Origin: Leifsonia aquatica H1aii
GTDB taxonomy: Bacteria > Actinomycetota > Actinomycetes > Actinomycetales > Microbacteriaceae
DNA: 64,000 nt
Assembly (NCBI RefSeq): GCF_000633535.1
Contig: NZ_AYMR01000018.1
Span: forward strand, 1-64,000
Direction of reading: 5' to 3'
The first letter of the stretch is position 1; each line of letters begins with the position of its first letter. The notes beneath the pieces are model-generated. The model did not search any database, was not told where the DNA came from, and saw only the letters and a list, made by a program, of their open reading frames with translations. A program made the position numbers and the translations under genes. Shown here piece by piece: positions 1-10,570 of this stretch.

Positions 1-44
1 CACTTTTCGTGTGCTCGGCGACTGCTCGGCCGCGCGAGGTCAGC

Positions 45-824
45 TCAACCGAAACGGCCGGAGACGTAGTCCTCGGTGGCCTGCACGCTCGGGTTCGAGA
101 AGATCTGGTTGGTGTCGTTGTACTCGATGAGCTTGCCCGGCTTGCCGGTGCCCGCGATGTTGAAGAACGCGGTGCGGTCCGAGACGCGCGAGGCCTGCTG
201 CATGTTGTGGGTCACGATCACGATCGTGTAGTCGTTCTTGAGCTCCTCGATCAGGTCCTCGATGGCGAGGGTCGAGATCGGGTCGAGGGCCGAGCACGGC
301 TCGTCCATCAGGAGCACGTCGGGGGAGACCGCGATCGCGCGGGCGATGCAGAGGCGCTGCTGCTGTCCGCCCGAGAGTCCGGAGCCGGGGAGGTTGAGGC
401 GGTCCTTGACCTCGTTCCACAGGTTGGCCCCCTGCAGGGACTTCTCCACCAGCTCGTCCGACTCCGACTTCGACATGCGCCGGTTGTTCAGCTTCACCCC
501 GGCCAGCACGTTCTCGCGGATGCTCATCGTGGGGAAGGGGTTGGGGCGCTGGAACACCATGCCCACCTGGCGGCGGACGAGCACCGGGTCGACGCCCGGG
601 CCGTAGAGGTTGTTGCCGTCGATCAGGACGTCGCCCTCGACATAGGCGCCCGGGATCACCTCGTGCATGCGGTTGAGCGTGCGGAGGAAGGTGGACTTGC
701 CGCAGCCGGAAGGGCCGATGAAGGCGGTCACCGTCCGCGGCTCGATGGTGAGGGAGACATCCTCGACGGCGTGGAACTTGCCGTAGAAGACGTTGAGGTC
801 GTTGACTTCGATGCGCTTGGACAC
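45..824 (-). CDS. pstB: Phosphate ABC transporter ATP-binding protein PstB
   Basis: ATPase subunit of the high-affinity phosphate importer PstSCAB, acting on the cytoplasmic face of PstC/PstA. The 259-residue product has Walker [10 protein letters not shown] at residues 37-45, the ABC signature LSGGQQQR, Walker B LLMDEP and the H-loop THN, and is normal length for the family. I start at the GTG at 822-824 because AAGGA lies 8 nt upstream and the protein then begins at the usual point ([11 protein letters not shown]). The frame stays open further upstream, but only by reading pstA out of frame. It is the last gene of pstS-pstC-pstA-pstB, 29 bp after pstA. Confidence 0.97.
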   Translation of the reverse strand: MSKRIEVNDLNVFYGKFHAVEDVSLTIEPRTVTAFIGPSGCGKSTFLRTLNRMHEVIPGAYVEGDVLIDGNNLYGPGVDPVLVRRQVGMVFQRPNPFPTMSIRENVLAGVKLNNRRMSKSESDELVEKSLQGANLWNEVKDRLNLPGSGLSGGQQQRLCIARAIAVSPDVLLMDEPCSALDPISTLAIEDLIEELKNDYTIVIVTHNMQQASRVSDRTAFFNIAGTGKPGKLIEYNDTNQIFSNPSVQATEDYVSGRFG

Positions 825-853
825 GTGTATGTTCCTTGTCTCGGGTAACCGGA

Positions 854-1951
854 TCAGCGGCCGTACTTGGGGGCGAAGACCTTGGCGATGATGCGACCGA
901 CGAGATTCAGCAGCATCACGATGATGATGAGGGCGAGGGCGCCCGTCCAGGCCCGGTCGATCGAGTCCTGCGCGTGCAGTCCGGCGGCCTGGGTGTACTG
1001 GGTGTAGACGAACACCGGAAGGGTCATCATCCGGTCGCTGAACAGGTCGTAGTTCACGCTGGTGGTGAACCCGGCGACAATGAGCAGCGGGGCCGTCTCG
1101 CCGATCACACGGGCGATGGCGAGCATGACCCCGGTGACCAGGCCGGCGAGCGACGTCGGCAGCACCACTTTCACGACGGTCAGCCACTTCGGCACACCGA
1201 GGGCGAGGGAGGCCTCGCGCAGCTCGTTCGGGACGATCCGCAGGATCTCCTCGCTCGAGCGCACGACCACCGGGATCATCAGCACCGAGAGGGCGATCGA
1301 GCCCATGAAGCCGTTGCGCACGGCCGGGCCGAAGATCAGGGCGAAGAGTGCGTAGGCGAACAGACCGGCGACGATCGAGGGGATGCCCGTCATCACGTCG
1401 ACGAAGAACGTGATGCCGCGCGCCAGCATCCCGCGTCCGTACTCCACCAGGTAGATCGAGGTCAGGAGTCCGATCGGCACCGAGATGACCGCGGCCATCG
1501 CCGTGATGAGCAGTGTGCCGATGATGGCGTGCAGGGCGCCGCCGCCCGCGCCGATGACGTTGCGCATCGACTCGGAGAAGAACTGGACGTCGAAGCGGGC
1601 GAGGCCCTGGGCGATCACGGTCCAGCCGAGGGAGATCAGCGGGAGCAGGGCGATGATGAACGCCGTGGCCACGAGCGAGGTGACCAGGCGGTCCTTCGCC
1701 TTGCGGCTCCCCTCGACGAGGAGCGAGGTGACGTAGATCGCGACGTCGAAGAGCACGGTTCCGAAGAAGACGGCCCCGACGATGTTGAATTCCTTCGTGG
1801 CGCCGCTGGCGGCGAGGATCGCGAAGATCGCGACGAAGACGACCCAGGACGCGACGAGCATCGCCCAGGGGCTCCATCCGGGCAGCTTGCCGGCGGTATA
1901 GCTGTTCGCCAGCGGGCGCGGCCCTGCGGCGGTGGCGGTGGTGGCGGCCAT
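854..1951 (-). CDS. pstA: Phosphate ABC transporter permease PstA
   Basis: Membrane permease subunit of the phosphate importer. The 365-residue protein has two hydrophobic segments in an N-terminal extension (about residues 20-80). The binding-protein-dependent transport domain follows, with the EAA-type loop [20 protein letters not shown] that docks onto PstB. It is longer than the ~300-residue enterobacterial PstA because of that extension. The ATG at 1949-1951 overlaps the pstC stop by one base (TGATG), which implies translational coupling. The order pstC-pstA-pstB is the standard one. Identity is secure from sequence and context. Confidence 0.96.
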   Translation of the reverse strand: MAATTATAAGPRPLANSYTAGKLPGWSPWAMLVASWVVFVAIFAILAASGATKEFNIVGAVFFGTVLFDVAIYVTSLLVEGSRKAKDRLVTSLVATAFIIALLPLISLGWTVIAQGLARFDVQFFSESMRNVIGAGGGALHAIIGTLLITAMAAVISVPIGLLTSIYLVEYGRGMLARGITFFVDVMTGIPSIVAGLFAYALFALIFGPAVRNGFMGSIALSVLMIPVVVRSSEEILRIVPNELREASLALGVPKWLTVVKVVLPTSLAGLVTGVMLAIARVIGETAPLLIVAGFTTSVNYDLFSDRMMTLPVFVYTQYTQAAGLHAQDSIDRAWTGALALIIIVMLLNLVGRIIAKVFAPKYGR

Positions 1952-2898
1952 CAGTTCGCTCCCGAGAAGGCCTTGCGGCGGTTGACGATGTAGCGGGCGA
2001 GCATGTTGATCAAGAGCGTCACAACGAAGAGCACCAGGCCGGAGGCGACGAGGGCGTTGACGCCGACACCGGTGGCCTCCGGGAACTGGAGGGCGATGTT
2101 CGCGGCGATCGTGTTGGGGCTCTGCGCCTGGAGGACCGCGAACTTGACGACGAGTGCCGGCGACAGCACCATCGCGATCGCCAGGGTCTCGCCGAGCGCG
2201 CGGCCGAGGCCGAGCATGATCGCGGAGATGATCCCGCTGCGGGCGAAGGGGAGGACGGCCATGCGGACCATCTCCCACTTCGTCGCGCCCAGTGCGAGCG
2301 CGGCCTCTTCGTGCAGGCGCGGGGTCTGCAGGAAGATCTCGCGGCAGATGGCGGTCATGATCGGGATGACCATGACCGCGAGGACGATCGCGGCGGTGAG
2401 GATCGTGCGGCCTGTGCCGGAGACCGGCGGGGCGAAGAAGGGGATCCAGCCGAGGTTGTCGCCGAGCCAGACATAGAAGGGCTGGACGAACGAGGCCAGC
2501 GTCGCGATGCCCCAGAGGCCGAAGACGACCGACGGGACCGCGGCGAGCAGGTCGATGATGTAGCCCAGCGTCTGCGCCACGCGGCGGGGCGCGTAGTGCG
2601 AGATGAAGAGCGCGATGCCGATCGACAACGGCGTGGCGATGAGGAGGGCGATCACGGCCGCCCAGATGGTGCCGAAGGCGAGCGGCCACACCCACGCCCA
2701 GAAGTTGGTGGCGTTGTTGGGCAGCTCACCCGCCCCGGCGAAGAGTGCCGGGATGCTCTGGATGATGAGGAAGAGGCCCACTGCGGCGAGCGTGGCGAGG
2801 ATGAGCGACCCCGCGACGATGGTGCTCGTGGAGAAGACGCGGTCGCCTGCGCGGACCTTCGCCTTCGGCCTGATTGCTCCTACGGTTCCGGCGGTCAT
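1951..2898 (-). CDS. pstC: Phosphate ABC transporter permease PstC
   Basis: Second membrane permease of the Pst importer, forming the translocation pore with PstA. The 315-residue product begins with a cytoplasmic tail and a first membrane segment (about residues 25-50). The transport domain carries the EAA loop [21 protein letters not shown], and the C-terminal part contains [20 protein letters not shown], both typical of PstC. It follows pstS after a 104-bp gap containing a strong perfect hairpin (2955-2994), so expression of pstCAB may be lower than that of pstS. It is coupled to pstA by a one-base stop/start overlap. Confidence 0.96.
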   Translation of the reverse strand: MTAGTVGAIRPKAKVRAGDRVFSTSTIVAGSLILATLAAVGLFLIIQSIPALFAGAGELPNNATNFWAWVWPLAFGTIWAAVIALLIATPLSIGIALFISHYAPRRVAQTLGYIIDLLAAVPSVVFGLWGIATLASFVQPFYVWLGDNLGWIPFFAPPVSGTGRTILTAAIVLAVMVIPIMTAICREIFLQTPRLHEEAALALGATKWEMVRMAVLPFARSGIISAIMLGLGRALGETLAIAMVLSPALVVKFAVLQAQSPNTIAANIALQFPEATGVGVNALVASGLVLFVVTLLINMLARYIVNRRKAFSGAN

Positions 2899-2954
2899 TC
2901 CTGGCTTTCTCTCATCGGGTTTCCCGCGGGCTGCGGTGAGGGAGGGGAGACGTA

Positions 2955-2994
2955 CCGCTCGGCCCGGGCTGCGGTCGCAGCCCGGGCCGAGCGG
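2955..2994 (-). terminator. Intercistronic hairpin between pstS and pstC
   Basis: Perfect inverted repeat with 19-bp arms (2955-2973 and 2976-2994) and only two bases between them, rich in G+C and without a following T tract. It lies between pstS and pstC in the direction of transcription. I infer a partial terminator or mRNA-stabilising stem that raises pstS over pstCAB, a common need for a periplasmic-type binding protein; full termination is the alternative. Confidence 0.6.
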
Positions 2995-3002
2995 CCGGGG
3001 TG

Positions 3003-4097
3003 TTACTTGATGGTGGCGGCGGCCTTGCTCACCTTGGCGGCGAGGTCGGTCGCGAGCGGGGCGGAGCCGGCCTGCTCGGCGGCGGCCTTCTGCGCGTCCG
3101 CGCTGACGATGTAGTCGACGTAGCCCTTCACCAGGTCGGCCTTGGCAGCGTCCTTGTACTGCTGGCAGGCGATGATGTAGGAGACGAGGACCAGCGGCCA
3201 GTCGCCCTTCTTGTCGGCCTTGCGGTCGATCGCGATGGCGAGGTCGTTGGCCTCACGGCTGTCGGCGATGGGGGAGGCGGCCACGACGGCGGCAGCGCCG
3301 TCGGCGCTCAGCTTCGTGTAGGTGTCGCCGACCTTCAGCTGGGCGATGGACAGACCGGCCGAGCCCGACTCGTCGATGTAGGTGATCGAGTTCTTGGCGT
3401 TCTTCGTGGCGTCCGCGACACCCGAGGTGCCCTTGGCGGCGTCACCGACCTGGAACGGGAAGGTCTGCGACGCGGGAGCGGTCCAGACGTCCGCAGCGTT
3501 CGCCGCGAGGTACTCGGTGAAGTTCTGCGTGGTGCCCGAGTCGTCGGAGCGGTGCACGACGGTGATCGGGGCCGACGGGAGCGAGGCGCCCGAGTTCTGG
3601 TCCTTGATCTTGGCGTCGTCCCACGTGGTGATCTTGCCCGAGAAGATGCCGGCGATCGTGTCGGCGTCGAGCTTGAGGTCCTTCACGCCGTCGACGTTGT
3701 ACGCGATGGCGATCGGGGAGATGTAGACGGGGAGGTCGATGCCCTTGCTGCCCGCGGCGCAGCCCGCGAAGTCGGAGGCGAGTTCCTCGGTCTTGAGCGC
3801 GGCGTCGGAGCCGGCGAAGTCAGCGGCACCGGAGATGAAGGACTTGCGGCCCGCGCCCGAACCCTGCGGGTCGTAGTTGACGGTGACCTTGGGGTTGGCC
3901 TCCTGGAAGCCGGCGGCCCAGACGGTCTGCGCAGCGCCCTGCGCGGACGATCCGATGCCGTTCAGCGTGCCGGAGAGGTTCGAAGGCGCGGCGGACGTGG
4001 TCGACGGGGTGCTGCCCTCGTTCGACGCGCACGCGGTCAGAGAGATGGCGGCAGCGGCCAGAACGGCCAGAGGAGCGCCAAGACGCTTCAGTTTCAC
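3003..4097 (-). CDS. pstS: Phosphate-binding lipoprotein PstS
   Basis: Extracellular phosphate-binding component of PstSCAB, anchored by lipid. The 364-residue protein begins with a basic n-region (MKLKR), a hydrophobic stretch and the lipobox LTAC, giving lipidated Cys23. Family motifs follow: LNGIGSSAQGAAQ near residue 50, DPQGSGAGRKSF and HRSDDSGTTQNFTEYL, whose Ser/Thr/Arg residues line the phosphate pocket. The start ATG is preceded by GGAAGGGACAA. It is first in the pst operon, and a three-unit PHO-box-like repeat lies about 95-125 bp upstream, so phosphate-starvation control by RegX3 is likely. Confidence 0.96.
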   Translation of the reverse strand: MKLKRLGAPLAVLAAAAISLTACASNEGSTPSTTSAAPSNLSGTLNGIGSSAQGAAQTVWAAGFQEANPKVTVNYDPQGSGAGRKSFISGAADFAGSDAALKTEELASDFAGCAAGSKGIDLPVYISPIAIAYNVDGVKDLKLDADTIAGIFSGKITTWDDAKIKDQNSGASLPSAPITVVHRSDDSGTTQNFTEYLAANAADVWTAPASQTFPFQVGDAAKGTSGVADATKNAKNSITYIDESGSAGLSIAQLKVGDTYTKLSADGAAAVVAASPIADSREANDLAIAIDRKADKKGDWPLVLVSYIIACQQYKDAAKADLVKGYVDYIVSADAQKAAAEQAGSAPLATDLAAKVSKAAATIK

Positions 4098-4191
4098 AGT
4101 TGTCCCTTCCGGGGATCAGTAACAACAGGACGGGGTCGGTGCGACCCGCGTGCGACGCTATTCCCGGTGTCTGACCAGCGTCCCCCGCAAC

Positions 4192-4220
4192 GGTAAACAA
4201 AAGGTGAACGAGCGGTGTTG
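4192..4220 (-). promoter_or_regulatory. PHO-box-like direct repeat upstream of pstS
   Basis: On the minus strand three 7-bp units follow each other at an 11-bp period: CAACACC, GTTCACC and GTTTACC. The middle unit equals the PhoP/RegX3 core GTTCACC and the third differs by one base. The position 95-123 bp before the pstS start fits an activator site. RegX3, encoded at 17427-18110, is the likely ligand. The repeat is seen in the sequence; binding is inferred from known actinobacterial PHO boxes. Confidence 0.75.
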
Positions 4221-4275
4221 TCTTGGCGATCCGGGGCCCGATCGTGTGCGGGCATGGGTGCGCCGCGCGGCGCGC

Positions 4276-7200
4276 TCAGGCGAGCAGGGCCCGGATGTCG
4301 TCGGGCGTCAGGGCCGCATCGAAGCCGGTTCCGCCGTCCAGCACCGCGTCGAACAACCGGGCCTTCTCGGCCTTCAGCGCCATCACCTTCTCCTCGATCG
4401 TGTCGGCGGCGACGAGGCGGTAGACCATGACCGGTGCGGTCTGGCCGATCCGATGGGTGCGGTCGATGGCCTGCTGCTCCACCGCCGGGTTCCACCACGG
4501 GTCGAGCAGGAACACATAGTCCGCCTCGGTCAGATTCAGGCCGACACCGCCCGCGCGGAGGCTGATCAGGAAGACCGGCGCGGAACCGGCGCGGAAGCCG
4601 TCGATGACCTCCGAGCGTCGCCGCGTCGACCCGTCGAGCATCGCGTACGCGATTCCGGCGGTCGCGAGCCGCTCGGCCGCTTTCGCGAGGTAGCTGGTGA
4701 ACTGGCTGAACACCAGTGCGCGATGCCCCTCGGCCAGCACATCCGCGAGCTGCTCCAGCAGCGCGTCCAGCTTGCTCGACGGGATGTCGTCGAACTCCCC
4801 GTGCGGGTCGTCCGTGGTGTCGATGAGGGAGGCGTCGAGGCTCAACCGCCGCAGCAGCGTGAGCGAGCGGAGCACGGTGAACCGCTGACGATCGAGGTCG
4901 TCGACGAGATCGAGGATCTTCTGGCGCTCCCGCTGCAGGTAGGCGTCGTAGACGCGGCGATGGCTCGGCGCGAGCTCGACCGTCAGCACCTGCTCCTGGC
5001 GCGCCGGCAGCTCGGGGGCGACCTGCTCCTTCGTCCGGCGCAGCAGCAGCGGGCGCACGCGACGGCGCAGCGTCTCCAGCCGCGCGGCCGCGACCTCCTC
5101 CCGGGCGGCGATCGGCCGGGCGTAGTGCTGGGTGAAGCGGTGCGCCGGAGGCAGCAGCCCCGGCGCCACGATCGCGAACAGCGCCCACAGCTCCAGGAGG
5201 TCGTTCTCGAGCGGCGTCCCGGTGATGGCGAGCTTGAACGGGGCGGGGAAGTCGCGGGCGCACCGGTGGATGAGCGACTGCCGGTTCTTCACGACCTGCG
5301 CCTCGTCGAGCACGAGCCCCGCCCAGTCCAGCTCCGCATAGCGCTCCGCGTCGAGCCGGAAGAGGGCGTACGAGGTGACGATCAGGTCGGCCCCCGCCAT
5401 GGCCTCCCGCAGCCGGGAGACGCTCCGCACCCCCGAGCTCAGGGTGGCCACCGTCAACCCGGGGGTGAACCGTCCGGCCTCCGACCCCCAATTGGCGACG
5501 ACGGAGGCCGGAGCGACGACGAGGAAGGGCGCGGGCGCAGCATTGGACGGGCGCGCGGCCACGGCGTCGGCGATGAGGCTGAGCGTCTGCACGGTCTTGC
5601 CGAGGCCCATGTCGTCGGCCAGGATGCCGCCGAGACCGTGCCGCCAGAGGAAGTGCAGCCAGCGACGGCCGTGCTCCTGGTACGGCCGGAGCGCGACGGT
5701 GCCGGCGGGGGCGGGCGGCGGTGCGCCGTCGAGGGGATCGTCGCCGGCCGCCAGGGCGAGCAGCCCCGCGACGGTCGCACGCCAGGACGGGTCCTGCTCG
5801 GTGTGATCGGCGAGCTCCTCGAACTCCTCCCAGACCGCGGCCTGGTGACGGTTGAGCCGCAGCACGCCGGTCTCCCACTCGGGGAAGGTCGAGGCGTCCT
5901 GGATGATCTCGCGCAGCCGGTCGAACACCGGCAGATCGAGCCGCAGATAGGTGTGGTCGACGAGCCGAAGCTTCTTCGCGCCGCGGGACAACGCCTCGAA
6001 CAGCGGTGTGAAGGGGATGTCGCGGCCCTCGACCCGGACGATGACCCCCAGGTCGAACCAGTCGGCGTCGTCGCCGGGCATCACGGTGATCGTCAACTCA
6101 GGGGCGTCGGTGACGGCCCGGATCGCCGGGCGCACGCCCACTTCGCGGATCCGCAGGTCGCCCCGGGCGGCCAGGCGCGGGAGCGTCTGCTCGACGAAGT
6201 CGAGCGCGTCGACGTCACGCAGCGCGGCGGGGACGCCGGCGACGAGGCCGTCGGGGAGCGGGTCGCGGCCGATCAGCGCCAGGCAGCGCGCCTCGGCGAC
6301 CGGGTCGCTGTACTGCCCCGGCGCGGGCTCGAGGTCCGTCGGCCGCCGCGAGCGAGTGGAACCCACCCGGTAGAGCCATTCCCAGTGCAGTTCGACCGAC
6401 GCGTTCGGCCGGTGCTCGACGACCAGCGCGAGGGTCGGCGGGTCGATGCGCGGGAAGGCGACGCTCTCGTCGGCGCTCTCGATGGCGATCGCGTGGCGGA
6501 GGGCCGGGTAGACCTCCTGGAGGAACTCGTCGGCCTCCGCGGCCGGAACGCGGGGCAGCGGGCGGTCGAGCACCGACTGCTGCTCGGCCGTGAGCGGTGC
6601 GGTGCTCGGGGCGAGGAGGATCTGCGGCGCGGGGGCCCAGCGCACCGTGTAGAGGCCGTGGTCGCCGATCCGCCCCACCGATCCGGGGGGATGGCGTTCG
6701 CCGTCGAACAGGACGACGGTCTCCAGGTCGAGCCCGCCGTCGCCCACGCTCGCGTCGAGCAGCACATCCGCCTCGCGCCCGAGCTGCACCGAGCCGCCCG
6801 CGGCGCCCGTGACGAGCTCGATCCCGGCATCGTCCGCCCGGGCGAGCAGCTCCCAGAGCAAGGGGCTCTCGTAGTCGTCGAGGAGGATGCGATCGGGGTC
6901 GTCGCCGAGCGGAACCGGCGTCGAGCGCTGCAACGCCGCCACCTGGTGGAACCATCGGGTCTGATCGCGCGTGAGGGACAGTCGATGCACGTGGTACGGG
7001 ATGCTGCCCCAGCTGATGCCGGAGGTCTTCCAGCGTCCCGAGGCGCCGAGCAGCGCGGGGCGCACGGCCAGGACGACGGGGGCGTCCGATCCGGGCTCGG
7101 CCGGCACCGTGCGCGAGCTCGATCGCTGCCAGCGGTCCGCCGGCCGGCGGACGAGCTGCCGCAGCTCGAAGTGGAGCGCGGCGGTCGCTCCACCGGTGCC

Positions 7201-7278
7201 GTCCTCCGTCGCCGGGCGCGAGAGGCGCGCGACCGCCTCCCGCCAGGACGACGACGGGGCGGGGTCGGAGGAGGTCAT
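4276..7278 (-). CDS. SNF2-family DEAD-like helicase/ATPase
   Basis: Large Swi2/Snf2-type ATPase that probably translocates on double-stranded DNA or remodels protein-DNA complexes; its substrate is unknown. In the 1000-residue protein the N-terminal ~500 residues are a lineage-specific region. The ATPase core follows: motif I GGILADDMGLGKTVQTLSL, motif II DEAQ, motif III TGTPLEN, then the C-terminal helicase lobe with VFSQFTSYL, DGSTRR, RAGGVGLNLT and motif VI QAIDRTHRIGQT. The motif II variant DEAQ is common in bacterial members. I prefer the ATG at 7276-7278, preceded by GAGG, to one 12 codons upstream. It lies 66 bp after mutT1 on the same strand and may be co-transcribed with ppk-mutT1. 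Confidence 0.9.
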   Translation of the reverse strand: MTSSDPAPSSSWREAVARLSRPATEDGTGGATAALHFELRQLVRRPADRWQRSSSRTVPAEPGSDAPVVLAVRPALLGASGRWKTSGISWGSIPYHVHRLSLTRDQTRWFHQVAALQRSTPVPLGDDPDRILLDDYESPLLWELLARADDAGIELVTGAAGGSVQLGREADVLLDASVGDGGLDLETVVLFDGERHPPGSVGRIGDHGLYTVRWAPAPQILLAPSTAPLTAEQQSVLDRPLPRVPAAEADEFLQEVYPALRHAIAIESADESVAFPRIDPPTLALVVEHRPNASVELHWEWLYRVGSTRSRRPTDLEPAPGQYSDPVAEARCLALIGRDPLPDGLVAGVPAALRDVDALDFVEQTLPRLAARGDLRIREVGVRPAIRAVTDAPELTITVMPGDDADWFDLGVIVRVEGRDIPFTPLFEALSRGAKKLRLVDHTYLRLDLPVFDRLREIIQDASTFPEWETGVLRLNRHQAAVWEEFEELADHTEQDPSWRATVAGLLALAAGDDPLDGAPPPAPAGTVALRPYQEHGRRWLHFLWRHGLGGILADDMGLGKTVQTLSLIADAVAARPSNAAPAPFLVVAPASVVANWGSEAGRFTPGLTVATLSSGVRSVSRLREAMAGADLIVTSYALFRLDAERYAELDWAGLVLDEAQVVKNRQSLIHRCARDFPAPFKLAITGTPLENDLLELWALFAIVAPGLLPPAHRFTQHYARPIAAREEVAAARLETLRRRVRPLLLRRTKEQVAPELPARQEQVLTVELAPSHRRVYDAYLQRERQKILDLVDDLDRQRFTVLRSLTLLRRLSLDASLIDTTDDPHGEFDDIPSSKLDALLEQLADVLAEGHRALVFSQFTSYLAKAAERLATAGIAYAMLDGSTRRRSEVIDGFRAGSAPVFLISLRAGGVGLNLTEADYVFLLDPWWNPAVEQQAIDRTHRIGQTAPVMVYRLVAADTIEEKVMALKAEKARLFDAVLDGGTGFDAALTPDDIRALLA

Positions 7279-7344
7279 CGCCTCACACTCCCACGGACCG
7301 GCGACACCCGGCACGGACCGGCGACACCGGCACGGGGCCGGTCG

Positions 7345-8283
7345 TCACGCCACCGCGGGAGCGTGCGTCTCGATCGCGATGATGCCGGAGGCCGGATTCG
7401 AAGCGGAGAGGTGCACCACCGAGAACCCGCCGGTGTCGAGGTCGGCGGCGTCGTTCAGATAGGCGCCGGGCATCGTCCCCGTCGCGAGGGCGATCTCGCG
7501 CAGGATCTCGGGCAGTACGGGGCCGTGGCTGCACAGCACGGCGTTCTTGCCCGCGCGCACGCGCTTGCCGACGACGGCGCGGACGTCGCCACGCCCCTCC
7601 TCGTAGGCGTCCTGGCTGATGTCGTGGGTGCGGTGCGGCTGGATGCCGGTCGCGGCCGCGAGCGGCGCCACCGTGGCGACGCAGCGCACGGCGTCGCTCG
7701 TGATGATCCGCTTGGGCCGCCAGGCGAGCAGGGTGGGTACGTCGCCGGCGGCCTGCTTGACGCCGCGGTCGGTGAGCGGGCGGGACGCGTCGGAGCCGTC
7801 CCAGCCGCCGCGCGGCTCGGCCTTGCCGTGCCGCAGGGCCACGAGGGAGAAGGTCGAGGTGATGCCCTGGCGCACGAAGCCCTCGAATGCATCGAGGATC
7901 TCGACGTCGCGCTCATAGGTCAGATAGCCGCGGGCCTTCTTGATCGTGACCCACTCGACCGCGGCGATCTCGCCGTTCGGGACGAAGGTGGACTGCTCGA
8001 TCGCCTTGGCGGAGACCTCGGCCGCCCAGAAGTGCACGATCTTCTCGCGGCCGCTGGCGAGCGGGTACGCGGAGATACCGAGCGGGATACCGAGCGCGAC
8101 CGACAGGCCGGTCTCCTCCTGGATCTCGCGCACCGCGGTCTGCGGCAGCGTCTCGCCGGGGTCGACCTTCCCCTTGGGGATGGTGACGTCTCCGTACTTC
8201 GTGCGGTGCACGACGAGCACGACGATCCGCTCGTCCACCACACGCCAGCACAGGGCGCCCGCGGCGTAGATGGCCTGGCTCAC
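7345..8283 (-). CDS. mutT1: MutT1-like Nudix hydrolase with histidine-phosphatase domain
   Basis: Two-domain enzyme like mycobacterial MutT1, expected to cleave oxidised nucleotides such as 8-oxo-dGTP/GTP or diadenosine polyphosphates. Residues ~5-135 form the Nudix domain with the box [20 protein letters not shown]; residues ~145-300 form a phosphoglycerate-mutase-type phosphatase domain starting [10 protein letters not shown] (catalytic His in RHG). The 312-residue length fits the fusion family. The GTG start overlaps the ppk stop by 4 bp (GTGA), so it is translationally coupled to ppk. The same ppk-mutT1 adjacency occurs in Mycobacterium, supporting the call. Confidence 0.9.
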   Translation of the reverse strand: MSQAIYAAGALCWRVVDERIVVLVVHRTKYGDVTIPKGKVDPGETLPQTAVREIQEETGLSVALGIPLGISAYPLASGREKIVHFWAAEVSAKAIEQSTFVPNGEIAAVEWVTIKKARGYLTYERDVEILDAFEGFVRQGITSTFSLVALRHGKAEPRGGWDGSDASRPLTDRGVKQAAGDVPTLLAWRPKRIITSDAVRCVATVAPLAAATGIQPHRTHDISQDAYEEGRGDVRAVVGKRVRAGKNAVLCSHGPVLPEILREIALATGTMPGAYLNDAADLDTGGFSVVHLSASNPASGIIAIETHAPAVA

Positions 8284-10478
8284 CGCCTGCTTCCCGTGCG
8301 CTGGCTGCGAGGACGGTGACTGATCTGCTGCATGAGTTTATTCTGCAGGTCGATCAGCGGCTTTCCTTCCTCGTCCAGGTGATGGCGGGTCCAGACGCCG
8401 TCGTCGGCGAGCGACCAGGAGGCCGTGCGCGTGTCGAAGGCGAGGTCGAACAGCGCGTCCAGCTCGGCCAGATGGTCCGGCGAGGTGAGACGCACCAGGG
8501 CCTCGACGCGGCGGTCGAGGTTGCGGTGCATCATGTCGGCGCTGCCGATGTAGACCTGCGGGTCGCCGTCGTTGACGAATGAGAACACGCGCGAGTGCTC
8601 GAGGTAGCGGCCGAGAACCGAGCGCACGCGGATGTTCTCCGACAGGCCCTCCCGCCCGGGGACGAGCCCGCAGATGCCGCGTACCCACAGGTCGACCGGG
8701 ACCCCGGCCTGGCTGGCGCGGTACAGGGCGTCGATGATCGCCTCGTCGACGATGGAGTTGAGCTTGATCCGGATGCCGGACGGCTTGCCGGCGGCGGCGT
8801 TCGCGCGCTCGGTGTCGATGCGCTTGAGCAGCCCCTTGCGCAGGTGCAGCGGCGCGACCAGGAGGCGCTTGAACTTCTTCTCGATCGCGTAGCCCGAGAG
8901 CTCGTTGAACAGCCGGGTGAGGTCCTTGCCGACCTGGTCGTCGGCCGTCAGCAGCCCGAGGTCTTCGTAGATGCGGGAGGTCTTCGGGTTGTAGTTGCCC
9001 GTGCCGATGTGGCTGTAGTGCTTGAGGACGCCTTTCTCCTCGCGGATCACCAGCGCGAGCTTGCAGTGCGTCTTGAGCCCGACGAGCCCGTAGACCACGT
9101 GCACACCGGCCTTCTCGAGCTTGCGCGCCCAGGAGATGTTGTTCTGCTCGTCGAACCGGGCCTTGATCTCGACGAGGGCGAGCACCTGCTTGCCGGCTTC
9201 TGCGGCGTCGATCAGGGCCTCGACGATGGGGCTGTCGCCCGACGTGCGGTACAGGGTCTGCTTGATGGCGAGCACATGCGGGTCGGCGGCGGCCTGCTCC
9301 AGGAACGACTGCACGCTGGTCGCGAACGACTCATAGGGGTGGTGCAGCAGGATGTCCTGCCGCGAGACCGCGGCGAACACGTCCGGCTTGGCGTTCGGCT
9401 CGCTCGGCATGAGCTGGGCCGCCGTGGTCGGCACGTGGTTCGGGTAGTGCAGGTCGGGACGGTCGATCCGGGCCAGGTCGAAGAGCCCCCCGAGGTCGAG
9501 CGGGGCCGGGAGGCGATAGACCTCCTGCTCGGTGACGTCGAGCTCGCGCACGAGCAGCCCGAGCGTCAGGTCGTCCATGTCCTCGGTGACCTCGAGGCGG
9601 ATCGGCGGACCGAACCGGCGGCGCAGCAGCTCGCGCTCCAGCGCCTGGATGAGGTTCTCGGTCTCGTCCTCGTCGACCTCGACGTCTTCATTGCGGGTCA
9701 CCCGGAAGACGTGGTGGTCGAGGATCTCCATGCCGGGGAACAGGTCGCCCAGGTGGTTCGCGATCAGGTCCTCGAGGGGGATGAAGCGCACCTCGCCGAG
9801 TCCCTCGCGCTGGTCGATGCGCACGAAGCGGGGCAGCATCTGAGGCACCTTGAGGCGCGCGAACTGCTCCTTGCCCGTGCGCGAGTTGCGCACCCGGACG
9901 GAGAGGTTGAGCGAGAGCCCGGAGATGTAGGGGAAGGGGTGCGCCGGGTCCACCGCGAGCGGCATGAGCACGGGGAAGATCTGCTGCGAGAACACCTCGC
10001 GCATCTGCGCGCGGTCGGCCTCGTCGAGCTGGCTCCACGGAACGACGGAGATGCCGGCCGCGTCGAGCGCGGGCTCCACGAGCTCGCGGTATGCGCGTGC
10101 GTGCCGCTCCTGCAGCTCGTGCGCCTTGAGGGAGATGTCGGCGAGCACGTCCTGCGGGGCGCGGCCGACGTTCGTCGGCACGGCGAGGCCGGTGGCGATG
10201 CGGCGCTTCAGCCCGGCCACGCGCACCATGAAGAACTCGTCGAGGTTGCTGGCGAAGATCGCGAGGAAGTTGGCGCGCTCGAGCACCGGCAGCAGCGGAT
10301 CCTCGGCGAGCTCGAGCACGCGCTGGTTGAACGCCAGCCAGCTGATCTCGCGGTCGAGGTACCGGTCGTCGGGAAGATCGGGATCGGGCTCGTAGATGAA
10401 AGGCGCGAAGTCGTCGTCGAAGTCGCTGCCCAGGCTTCCGGTCAGCCCGCTGTCGAGGAGGATGTCATCGGCGTCCAT
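8280..10478 (-). CDS. ppk: Polyphosphate kinase PPK1
   Basis: Makes inorganic polyphosphate from the gamma phosphate of ATP, a reversible reaction giving a phosphate and energy store. The 732-residue length is typical. The N-terminal part has [20 protein letters not shown], diagnostic of PPK1; the middle has [16 protein letters not shown]. The C-terminal phospholipase-D-like half contains [18 protein letters not shown] with the autophosphorylated His, and [14 protein letters not shown] with the second catalytic His. A PHO-box-like repeat lies 44 bp upstream of the ATG, so induction by phosphate limitation is likely. It is coupled to mutT1 downstream. Confidence 0.97.
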   Translation of the reverse strand: MDADDILLDSGLTGSLGSDFDDDFAPFIYEPDPDLPDDRYLDREISWLAFNQRVLELAEDPLLPVLERANFLAIFASNLDEFFMVRVAGLKRRIATGLAVPTNVGRAPQDVLADISLKAHELQERHARAYRELVEPALDAAGISVVPWSQLDEADRAQMREVFSQQIFPVLMPLAVDPAHPFPYISGLSLNLSVRVRNSRTGKEQFARLKVPQMLPRFVRIDQREGLGEVRFIPLEDLIANHLGDLFPGMEILDHHVFRVTRNEDVEVDEDETENLIQALERELLRRRFGPPIRLEVTEDMDDLTLGLLVRELDVTEQEVYRLPAPLDLGGLFDLARIDRPDLHYPNHVPTTAAQLMPSEPNAKPDVFAAVSRQDILLHHPYESFATSVQSFLEQAAADPHVLAIKQTLYRTSGDSPIVEALIDAAEAGKQVLALVEIKARFDEQNNISWARKLEKAGVHVVYGLVGLKTHCKLALVIREEKGVLKHYSHIGTGNYNPKTSRIYEDLGLLTADDQVGKDLTRLFNELSGYAIEKKFKRLLVAPLHLRKGLLKRIDTERANAAAGKPSGIRIKLNSIVDEAIIDALYRASQAGVPVDLWVRGICGLVPGREGLSENIRVRSVLGRYLEHSRVFSFVNDGDPQVYIGSADMMHRNLDRRVEALVRLTSPDHLAELDALFDLAFDTRTASWSLADDGVWTRHHLDEEGKPLIDLQNKLMQQISHRPRSQRTGSRR

Positions 10479-10521
10479 CCCCCCATCTTGGCACTCGCCT
10501 GCGACGACGGGGACGGGCTGG

Positions 10522-10539
10522 GGTTAACGGTGGATAAAC
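10522..10539 (-). promoter_or_regulatory. PHO-box-like direct repeat upstream of ppk
   Basis: Minus strand reads GTTTATC, four bases, GTTAACC: two 7-bp units at an 11-bp period, 5 of 7 and 6 of 7 matching the PhoP/RegX3 core GTTCACC. It ends 43 bp before the ppk start. Weaker than the pstS site, but it has the same geometry and is placed before a gene known to be in the Pho regulon of Streptomyces. Confidence 0.55.
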
Positions 10540-10570
10540 GACCGTTCCACAGGCCCGCGATGCACGCCGG

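Noticed and set aside
4150-8319. A 1389-codon plus-strand open frame opposite the SNF2 and mutT1/ppk genes
   Set aside because: It is antisense to well-identified genes, rich in Arg/Gly/Ala/Pro, shows no domain, and arises from the high third-position G+C.
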